Shown: one piece after another, positions 26,438-33,398 of the stretch | Numbering within the stretch: the first letter of the stretch is position 1 | How the letters are laid out: every line of letters begins with the position of its first letter | The notes under the pieces: generated by a model | The model's input: only the letters and a program-made list of their open reading frames with translations | Told to the model about the DNA's origin: nothing | Databases searched by the model: none | NCBI GenBank assembly: GCA_963816535.1 | Contig: CAWFKW010000004.1 | Span: 1-50,889, forward strand | Direction of reading: 5' to 3' | DNA length: 50,889 bases | Source of the DNA: CAWFKW01 sp963816535 | Lineage (GTDB): Bacteria; Bacteroidota; Ignavibacteria; Tepidaquicellales; OLB5 | Translations under genes and position numbers: made by a program

Positions 26438-27766
26438 ATGAAAAAATCTTTACTACATATCATTTCTTCTTTTCTCCCATACAAATTAATTTCTGTTTTG
26501 TTTGTTGTTAATTGTTCATTGCTAATTGGTAATTGTTATGGTCAGTGGACCCAGCTCCCCAATCTGCCGGTGAGCGGTACGGTTTATGATATGTATTTTG
26601 CAAATGCAAATACCGGATGGGTAACATTAGTCAGCCCTACGGCAATAATTAAAACTACTAACGGCGGACAGACCTGGGTAACGCAGTCAAATATAAGCAT
26701 CCGAAACATACAATTTATTGATACCGCATTAGGTTATGGGCAGGGGTTTATAGGAACAAACGGCACAATATGGAAAACCACAAATGGCGGCGTAAACTGG
26801 AATAGTGTATTAAGCGACGGTAATGGTTACGCAGATATTTCATTTGTGAACAAAGACACAGGCTGGGTATGCGGATTTGACGGCACGTTCGGCGGCGTAT
26901 GGCGAACGATAGACGGCGGCAATAACTGGGTAAGGCAATATACAAGTAACAGCAATGGGCTGGATAAAATATTTTTCCTGAAAAATAAAGTAAACGGCGA
27001 ATACTGGGGTTGGACTTTTAAATCAATAGGATTATTTAAAACTACAAATTCCGGAGTTAACTGGGCTCAAATACCAAATAATTTAGGATCAGGTTGTGCT
27101 GATGGTGTAGATATGTATTTTATTGATACTGCAAGAGGAATTATCACACGTGGTTTAAGTTGTTTCAGTAAAACTACAAACGGAGGTTATAACTGGACAA
27201 ATTATCAGGAATTTGCATCAGTAAGCTCTAAAATTGGGATAGGAGATAGTAATAAATTCTGGTTAACGCTTGGTACTGAAGATTCCCTTATAAAGACAAC
27301 TAATTTTTTTCAGACTTACGGAAAGCAGGTAACGGTTGCATTTGCAAATAATATTTTTGCAATAGATACTTCAACCGTATATGCAGGCAGGGATATGATA
27401 AACATCATGAAAACAACTAACGGCGGCGGCGTAATAATATATTTGGGTATAGACAGCGCTAACACAATAGTCCCTGCAACATTCAGTTTACAGCAAAATT
27501 ATCCAAATCCATTTAACCCCCAGACGACTATCAAATTTTCCTTAAGCAAATCAGCCTATGTTACATTGAGAATTTATGACTTAACAGGTAAGGAAGTTGT
27601 AAAAATTTACAATAATGAATATTTGCGCATTGGTAATTACAGGGCTGATATTGATTTCGGAAAGCTTAATGTTGCCAGCGGCGTATATTTTTATGAACTG
27701 GAAGCGAGCGATATAAAAACAAATATGCTATACAAAGATTCAAAAAAACTGGTTTACACAAAATAA
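26438..27766 (+). CDS. T9SS-exported YCF48/BNR-like propeller protein, copy A1
   Basis: A 442-residue secreted protein. A signal peptide is followed by seven repeats of the form KTTNGGxxW (IKTTNGGQTWV, WKTTNGGVNW, WRTIDGGNNW, FKTTNSGVNW, SKTTNGGYNW, IKTTNFFQTY, MKTTNGGG), spaced about 40-50 residues. This suggests a seven-bladed beta-propeller like YCF48 or BNR proteins. The last 80 residues are a T9SS sorting domain (NYPNPFNPQT). It ends KKLVYTK instead of the expected KKMLLIK type, because its 3' end runs into the leader of the B gene. The chosen start avoids an ATG inside the promoter. First gene of the A-B-A-B-A array; ligand unknown. Confidence 0.85.
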   Translation: MKKSLLHIISSFLPYKLISVLFVVNCSLLIGNCYGQWTQLPNLPVSGTVYDMYFANANTGWVTLVSPTAIIKTTNGGQTWVTQSNISIRNIQFIDTALGYGQGFIGTNGTIWKTTNGGVNWNSVLSDGNGYADISFVNKDTGWVCGFDGTFGGVWRTIDGGNNWVRQYTSNSNGLDKIFFLKNKVNGEYWGWTFKSIGLFKTTNSGVNWAQIPNNLGSGCADGVDMYFIDTARGIITRGLSCFSKTTNGGYNWTNYQEFASVSSKIGIGDSNKFWLTLGTEDSLIKTTNFFQTYGKQVTVAFANNIFAIDTSTVYAGRDMINIMKTTNGGGVIIYLGIDSANTIVPATFSLQQNYPNPFNPQTTIKFSLSKSAYVTLRIYDLTGKEVVKIYNNEYLRIGNYRADIDFGKLNVASGVYFYELEASDIKTNMLYKDSKKLVYTK

Positions 27767-28398
27767 TGTTTTTAGAATAAACTTACTTACAGGAGGCAAT
27801 CCTATGAAATCTCTTTACGCAAAGCTCTTTATATTTTCAATATCCATTCTTTTCTTTTCCCAATTTATCCGGTCCCAAACAATGCCAATGAAAGACAAGT
27901 TTTACATAGGCTATCACAGTAATTTTTACAGTCCGTGGAACTGGGGCACAGTGTTCCCGAGATTCAGCCAGCTTAACATAAATTTTATGCAAAACTATGG
28001 GTTTCATTTTGACAGGCAAAACGTAGGTATAGACGGAGGTTTCTTTGACGATATATCTTCATACAGCGGTAATGTAAACAGCCTGCTGGGTAACTGGAAC
28101 GCAACTTTCCCCGGAAGCAACGCATTGTTTATGGAACGTGAAAAGGTTTTGCGCGCCGCATACGGGCAGTTAAGCGATTACCAGTGTGAGAATGTTCCTT
28201 CAACCACTCACCCGGGATATGGCTATATAACCAGAAACGGCAGCGATTACACCGAAACATGGCAGGGCGACAGCGTAAGCGGAATATATACGGGGCTGCC
28301 GGATATTAATAATCCTACTGGCCATTGGCTGGTTGACAGCCTGTATGAAAATATGGAGCAGATAAATTTCCCCGCGCCTAAACAGCCTGTTGGAATTG
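27751..28398 (+). repeat. 648-bp duplicated block, first copy
   Basis: I find no difference between this block and 30480-31127. It begins in the last codons of A1, covers the B1 leader and ribosome site, and ends at about codon 198 of B1. Beyond that point the two B genes differ clearly. Abrupt edges inside genes point to recent duplication or gene conversion. Confidence 0.85.
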
Positions 28399-29030
28399 AT
28401 ATAAGCTGGGATTCAAAATATTATTATTCCGATATAAAAACGCCTTTTTATAAATGGTTCGTTCTGCCGAGGATGAGGATAGATTCAGCGGATGCATTTG
28501 GACCAAGCAAGCCGGTTTGCAGGATTGTTGTTGTACCATATGATGGGGATACAACAACAGACAGTACAAGGAAAGTGGATATTTTTACATCTGATTTTAG
28601 AGATGCTAACGGGAATTATAATGGACAATATCTTGAAAACTATTATAGGCTCGGAAGTTTATTACCCATGTCAATTTTTGGAAGTCAACTTAACCGGGGC
28701 AACGGGCCGATTTCAGATATGGATGCCAGAAGCTACGATCCGTATGCAAGCAAGGTTGATTACCGTATATACTGGTACGGGCAGGTTGACGTGCACCTTG
28801 ACAGGGTGAGAGTCGCCGATGAATGGGCGTTTTATTTGTTTCATCCTGAACTGGATGCTTTAATTATGTATATGTATAATTTTGCGGAAAGAATAAAAAA
28901 AGCGGCAGAAGATGGATTGCAATACTTTTGCCCTGTAGTTTATGAGCGCAACCAGCAGCCATGCATTAATGAATTAAACAGGCTTTTATTAAAATACAGC
29001 AAAAATGCAATTGCAGTAAATAAAAAATAA
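27804..29030 (+). CDS. Unrecognised secreted protein, copy B1
   Basis: A 408-residue exported protein that I do not recognise. The signal peptide is residues 1-24 (MKSLYAKLFIFSISILFFSQ). The N-terminal half is rich in W, Y, N and F (YHSNFYSPWNWGTVFPRFSQ), as in carbohydrate-active or sugar-binding proteins. A beta-rich middle follows (VLPRMRIDSADAFG, DGDTTTDSTRKVDIFTSDFR). A helical C terminus (NFAERIKKAAEDGLQYFC) ends without a T9SS tail. AGGAGG lies 8 nt before the ATG. It sits between A1 (37 bp upstream) and A2 (33 bp downstream), so A and B are likely co-expressed. Whether B binds the A propellers is open. Confidence 0.75.
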   Translation: MKSLYAKLFIFSISILFFSQFIRSQTMPMKDKFYIGYHSNFYSPWNWGTVFPRFSQLNINFMQNYGFHFDRQNVGIDGGFFDDISSYSGNVNSLLGNWNATFPGSNALFMEREKVLRAAYGQLSDYQCENVPSTTHPGYGYITRNGSDYTETWQGDSVSGIYTGLPDINNPTGHWLVDSLYENMEQINFPAPKQPVGIDISWDSKYYYSDIKTPFYKWFVLPRMRIDSADAFGPSKPVCRIVVVPYDGDTTTDSTRKVDIFTSDFRDANGNYNGQYLENYYRLGSLLPMSIFGSQLNRGNGPISDMDARSYDPYASKVDYRIYWYGQVDVHLDRVRVADEWAFYLFHPELDALIMYMYNFAERIKKAAEDGLQYFCPVVYERNQQPCINELNRLLLKYSKNAIAVNKK

Positions 29031-29063
29031 AGTTATGTTTTGCATGTCATAAGCTTCTGAAAA

Positions 29064-30398
29064 ATGAAAAAATCTTTACATAAAATATCTCCAGGTTTTT
29101 ACCCGCAAAAATTAATTTCTGCTTTATTTGTTTTGTTTACTGTTAACTGTTCATTGTTAACTGTTAACTGTTTTTCACAGTGGACCCAGCTCCCCAATCT
29201 GCCTGTAAGCGGTACGGTAAGGCAAATGTTTTTCATTAATGTAAATACCGGTTGGATGTCTCTTGAAAGCCCAAGCAGTTTTATTAAAACTACAAATGGC
29301 GGGCAAACATGGAATGTTATATTAAACACAGGTCAGGTATTATTATTTACTTTTTTTAATGATACGCTTGGAGTTGCATTAGATATAACCGGGGGTCAGA
29401 TATCACGTTCAACAAACGGCGGCGCTAATTGGAACACATTATATACAACAAGTAATGTTTTTCAAAATATTTTTTTTATCAACAAAGACACAGGCTGGGT
29501 ATGCGGGTTTGACGGCACGTTTGGCGGCGTATGGCGAACGATAGACGGCGGCAATAACTGGATAAGACAATATACAAGCGCCAGCAATGGGCTGGATAAA
29601 ATATTTTTCCTGAAGAATAAAGTAAACGGCGAATACTGGGGTTGGACATTTAAGTCAACTATACTTTTCAAAACTACAGACTCTGGAGTGAATTGGTTTT
29701 CAATACCTGGCGGAATTCCTAATTGCAGCGCCGGCGGCGCCTTTGATATGTTTTTCATTGATACGGGAAAAGGAATAGTGACAACGCAATTCGAATGTAT
29801 TGATGTAACAATTAATGGTGGTTATAACTGGACAAGTTATTCAGAGTTTAATTCCGTCAGCTCCCACGTTTTTATGGGGGATAGCCTTAAAGGTTGGATA
29901 AGTTTAACGCCTGATAGCCTAATTAAAACTACAAATTTCTTTCAAAATTACGGAAAACAATTAACGCCAGCCTGGGCTTATGTAATTTTTGCGCTTGATA
30001 CATCAACTGTTTACGGCGGTAAAAACATGACTAATATTATAAAAACGACAAATGGCGGCGGCGTAATAATATATTTGGGTATAGACAGCGCTAACACAAT
30101 AGTCCCTGCAACATTCAGTTTACAGCAAAATTATCCAAATCCATTTAACCCTCAGACGACTATCAAATTTTCCTTAAGCAAATCAGCCTATGTTACATTG
30201 AGAATTTATGACTTAACAGGTAAGGAAGTTGTAAAAATTTACAATAATGTATATTTGCGCATTGGTAATTACAGGGCTGATATTGATTTCGGAAAGCTTA
30301 ATGTTGCCAGCGGGGTATATTTTTACGAACTGGAAGCGAGTGATACAAAAACAAATATGCTATACAAAGAAACAAAAAAAATGCTGTTGATAAAATAG
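29064..30398 (+). CDS. T9SS-exported YCF48/BNR-like propeller protein, copy A2
   Basis: A 444-residue secreted paralogue of A1 with the same plan: signal peptide, seven KTTNGG-type repeats (one degraded to TINGGYNW) and a T9SS tail ending KKMLLIK. It is a mosaic. Its 5' part, including signal peptide and leader, is nearly identical to A3. Its last 310 bp are nearly identical to A1, apart from the final codons. The middle repeats differ from both, except for a 178-bp core at 29481-29658 shared by all three. The signal peptide (FTVNCSLLTVNCFS) is encoded by a TTAACTGTT-type simple repeat. Confidence 0.85.
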   Translation: MKKSLHKISPGFYPQKLISALFVLFTVNCSLLTVNCFSQWTQLPNLPVSGTVRQMFFINVNTGWMSLESPSSFIKTTNGGQTWNVILNTGQVLLFTFFNDTLGVALDITGGQISRSTNGGANWNTLYTTSNVFQNIFFINKDTGWVCGFDGTFGGVWRTIDGGNNWIRQYTSASNGLDKIFFLKNKVNGEYWGWTFKSTILFKTTDSGVNWFSIPGGIPNCSAGGAFDMFFIDTGKGIVTTQFECIDVTINGGYNWTSYSEFNSVSSHVFMGDSLKGWISLTPDSLIKTTNFFQNYGKQLTPAWAYVIFALDTSTVYGGKNMTNIIKTTNGGGVIIYLGIDSANTIVPATFSLQQNYPNPFNPQTTIKFSLSKSAYVTLRIYDLTGKEVVKIYNNVYLRIGNYRADIDFGKLNVASGVYFYELEASDTKTNMLYKETKKMLLIK

Positions 30399-30479
30399 CG
30401 AAAGCTATTTTTGAAATCCCGTACCACGGGGCTAATTAAGTAACGATAGTTACTTAAATGGTAGTCCCGATTTATCGGG
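30399..30479. repeat. Hairpin element inserted between A2 and B2
   Basis: This 81-bp stretch has no counterpart at the A1-B1 junction. It contains CCCGT-acc-ACGGG, the perfect hairpin TTAAGTAAC-gata-GTTACTTAA (30436-30457) and CCCGAT-tt-ATCGGG. The gata loop is shared with the CGACCCC palindrome at 5596-5613. It may attenuate transcription into B2. Confidence 0.65.
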
Positions 30480-31127
30480 GGTTTACACAAAATAATGTTT
30501 TTAGAATAAACTTACTTACAGGAGGCAATCCTATGAAATCTCTTTACGCAAAGCTCTTTATATTTTCAATATCCATTCTTTTCTTTTCCCAATTTATCCG
30601 GTCCCAAACAATGCCAATGAAAGACAAGTTTTACATAGGCTATCACAGTAATTTTTACAGTCCGTGGAACTGGGGCACAGTGTTCCCGAGATTCAGCCAG
30701 CTTAACATAAATTTTATGCAAAACTATGGGTTTCATTTTGACAGGCAAAACGTAGGTATAGACGGAGGTTTCTTTGACGATATATCTTCATACAGCGGTA
30801 ATGTAAACAGCCTGCTGGGTAACTGGAACGCAACTTTCCCCGGAAGCAACGCATTGTTTATGGAACGTGAAAAGGTTTTGCGCGCCGCATACGGGCAGTT
30901 AAGCGATTACCAGTGTGAGAATGTTCCTTCAACCACTCACCCGGGATATGGCTATATAACCAGAAACGGCAGCGATTACACCGAAACATGGCAGGGCGAC
31001 AGCGTAAGCGGAATATATACGGGGCTGCCGGATATTAATAATCCTACTGGCCATTGGCTGGTTGACAGCCTGTATGAAAATATGGAGCAGATAAATTTCC
31101 CCGCGCCTAAACAGCCTGTTGGAATTG
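30480..31127 (+). repeat. 648-bp duplicated block, second copy
   Basis: Matches 27751-28398 without a difference that I can see. It starts right after the hairpin element and ends inside B2 at about codon 198. Confidence 0.85.
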
Positions 31128-31768
31128 GTACAAGCTGGGATTCAAAATATTACTATTCTGATATAAAAACGCCGGGCTATAAATGGTTTGTGCTTCCGAG
31201 GATGAGGATAGATTCAGCGGATGCATTTGGACCCGGCAAGCCGGTTTGCAGGATTGTGGTTGTGCCGTATGATGGCGTTTCGGATACCACCAGTTCTACA
31301 AAAACTCTCAAAATTGATTTGTTCACAAGTGATTTTAGAGATGCAAACGGGAATTATTACGGACAATACCTCGATTTATTTTACAGAAGTAATGCATTGT
31401 TGCCTCTAACTGTTAGAGGCGATTCACTGAATAGCGGCAACGGGCCGATTTCAGATATGGATGCCAGAAGCTACGATCCGTATGCAAGCAAGGTTGATTA
31501 CAGAATATACTGGTACGGGCAGGTGAACGTGCACCTTGACAGGGTGAGAGTTTGCGATGAATGGGCGTTTTATTTGTTTCATCCTGAACTGGATGCTTTA
31601 ATTATGTTTATGTATAATTTTGCGGAAAGAATAAAAAGAGCGGCAGAAGATGGATTGCAATACTTTTGCCCTGTAGTTTATGAGCGCAACCAACAGCCCT
31701 GCATTAATGAATTAAACAGGCTTTTATTGGAATACAGCAAATATGCAATTGCAGTAAATGAAAAATAA
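30533..31768 (+). CDS. Unrecognised secreted protein, copy B2
   Basis: A 411-residue paralogue of B1. Residues 1-198 are identical to B1. The middle then differs by substitutions and a 3-residue insertion (DGVSDTTSSTKTLKIDLFTS). The last 110 residues are again close (ISDMDARSYDPYASKVDYRI onward, with V/N and A/C changes). The same signal peptide and AGGAGG ribosome site are present. I rejected an in-frame start 25 codons upstream, which reads through the hairpin element. There is no T9SS tail and no recognised domain. It is placed between A2 (134 bp, holding the hairpin element) and A3 (33 bp). Confidence 0.75.
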   Translation: MKSLYAKLFIFSISILFFSQFIRSQTMPMKDKFYIGYHSNFYSPWNWGTVFPRFSQLNINFMQNYGFHFDRQNVGIDGGFFDDISSYSGNVNSLLGNWNATFPGSNALFMEREKVLRAAYGQLSDYQCENVPSTTHPGYGYITRNGSDYTETWQGDSVSGIYTGLPDINNPTGHWLVDSLYENMEQINFPAPKQPVGIGTSWDSKYYYSDIKTPGYKWFVLPRMRIDSADAFGPGKPVCRIVVVPYDGVSDTTSSTKTLKIDLFTSDFRDANGNYYGQYLDLFYRSNALLPLTVRGDSLNSGNGPISDMDARSYDPYASKVDYRIYWYGQVNVHLDRVRVCDEWAFYLFHPELDALIMFMYNFAERIKRAAEDGLQYFCPVVYERNQQPCINELNRLLLEYSKYAIAVNEK

Positions 31769-31801
31769 AGCTATTTTTTGTACATTATAAGTTTCTGAAA
31801 A

Positions 31802-33115
31802 ATGAAAAAATCTTTACATAAAATATCTCCAGGTTTTTACCCACAAAAATTAATTTCTGCTTTATTTGTTTTGTTTGCTGTTAACTGTTCATTGTTAACT
31901 GTTAACTGTTTTTCACAGTGGTCCCAGCTCCCTAACCTGCCGGTGAGCGGTACGGTTTATGATATGTATTTTATTAATTCAAACACCGGATGGTTAACGT
32001 TCAATACCACAGGCATAATTTTGAAGACAACAGATGGCGGGCAAAACTGGGTCCAACAAACGACGCCGGCTTCGGAAGTTTATGACATACAATTTTTTAA
32101 TGACACAATAGGCGTTGCTTTAAGTTATTTATCAACGAACAGATTGATACTTAAGACCACAAATGGCGGCATAAACTGGAATACAATATATACAACATCG
32201 ATCGGATTTTCAAATTTTTCATTTGTCAACAAAGATACAGGCTGGGTATGCGGGTTTGACGGCACGTTCGGCGGCGTGTGGCGAACCATAGACGGCGGCA
32301 ATAACTGGGTAAGGCAATATACAAGTAACAGCAACGGGCTTGATAAAATATTTTTCCTGAAAAATAAAGTAAATGGCGAATACTGGGGATGGACCTTTAA
32401 ATCAACTATATTATTCAAGACAACAAACTCAGGTGTAAATTGGACATTAATAACTAATGATTTGGGAAATTCCTGCGGTGATGGTTCAGATATTTATTTT
32501 ATTGATACGGCTAAGGGTATAATGACAAGAAGCGGAGGCTGCCTGAGTAGAACAACAAACGGAGGATACAATTGGAATAATATAGTTGAGCCGAATATAA
32601 CCAGTGGGTGCAGAATAGCAATGGGAGATCAAAATAAAGGATGGGTGTCTGTAGCGGAGGATAGTATAATAAAAACGGTCAATTTTTTTCAGACTTATGG
32701 TAAGCAAATCACACCGGTTATAGCAACGAAAATATTTGCAATTGATACGTCTTTTGCCTGGGGTGGATTAAATCAGTCAAACATTATGAAAACAACTAAT
32801 GGTGGCGGGCCCATAGTTTCAGTGGAACAAATCAGTTCACAGACGCCAAACAGGTTTGATTTGTATCAAAACTTTCCAAATCCGTTCAATCCATCGACAA
32901 AAATCAATTTTGATCTGCCTAAAGACGGTAAAGTAACACTGATAATTTATGATTTACTTGGCCGCGTTGTGAAAAGATTATTAAACGGCGAATTTAAACA
33001 GGCAGGAAGATATTCTATTGATTTCAACGCAAGCAATTATGCTTCCGGCGTTTACTTCTATAGAATAGAGGCTGGCGATTATGTTCAAAGTAAGAAAATG
33101 GTATTGGTGAAATAA
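31802..33115 (+). CDS. T9SS-exported YCF48/BNR-like propeller protein, copy A3
   Basis: A 437-residue secreted paralogue closing the array. The signal peptide is nearly identical to that of A2. Seven KTTNGG-type repeats follow (LKTTDGGQNWV, LKTTNGGINW, WRTIDGGNNW, FKTTNSGVNW, SRTTNGGYNW, IKTVNFFQTY, MKTTNGGG). The T9SS domain is of a different lineage (NFPNPFNPSTKINFDLPKDG, ending KKMVLVK) from that of A1 and A2. The 178-bp core at 32228-32405 is about 95% identical to the other copies. The stop is followed by a spacer full of hairpins, so the array transcript probably ends there. Confidence 0.85.
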   Translation: MKKSLHKISPGFYPQKLISALFVLFAVNCSLLTVNCFSQWSQLPNLPVSGTVYDMYFINSNTGWLTFNTTGIILKTTDGGQNWVQQTTPASEVYDIQFFNDTIGVALSYLSTNRLILKTTNGGINWNTIYTTSIGFSNFSFVNKDTGWVCGFDGTFGGVWRTIDGGNNWVRQYTSNSNGLDKIFFLKNKVNGEYWGWTFKSTILFKTTNSGVNWTLITNDLGNSCGDGSDIYFIDTAKGIMTRSGGCLSRTTNGGYNWNNIVEPNITSGCRIAMGDQNKGWVSVAEDSIIKTVNFFQTYGKQITPVIATKIFAIDTSFAWGGLNQSNIMKTTNGGGPIVSVEQISSQTPNRFDLYQNFPNPFNPSTKINFDLPKDGKVTLIIYDLLGRVVKRLLNGEFKQAGRYSIDFNASNYASGVYFYRIEAGDYVQSKKMVLVK

Positions 33116-33125
33116 AAGATGTTGA

Positions 33126-33300
33126 GTCATGCCAAAGGCATGACGAAATCCCGCCTTCGGCGGGAGTGTTGATAAAGTAGTTTGAGATTAGAGCATTAAG
33201 CAGTCCCAAGCCGGAGCTTGGGACTGAAGAAGAATCTTTCATTCAGACCACCCCTGCCCCGATTAACATCGGGGCTTTCCCCTCCTTGAAAAAGGAGGGG
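33126..33300. repeat. Five perfect hairpins downstream of the array
   Basis: GTCATGCC-aaa-GGCATGAC (33126-33144), CCCGCC-ttc-GGCGGG (33150-33164), CAGTCCCAAGC-cgga-GCTTGGGACTG (33201-33226), CCCCGAT-taac-ATCGGGG (33257-33274) and CCCCTCCTT-gaaa-AAGGAGGGG (33279-33300). All are unrelated in stem sequence but alike in build, as in a composite REP-type element. They probably stop transcription from the array. Confidence 0.7.
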
Positions 33301-33337
33301 AGCAAGATTAGAACAGGTTCGCTTCTCAACAAAAAGA

Positions 33338-33361
33338 AAAGGCGACCGATTGACCGCCTTT
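33338..33361 (-). terminator. Intrinsic terminator of hppA
   Basis: AAAGGCG and CGCCTTT arms around a 10-nt loop, 37 bp past the minus-strand stop of the pyrophosphatase gene, with A tracts on the plus-strand 5' side. Confidence 0.6.
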
Positions 33362-33398
33362 AATTCGTAATTCTTAATTTCTAATTCTTAATTCACGC

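Noticed and set aside
30458..30532. Extended start of B2 through the hairpin element
   Set aside because: It lacks a ribosome site and reads through palindromic sequence; the B1 copy begins at the same MKSLYAKLF with AGGAGG upstream.
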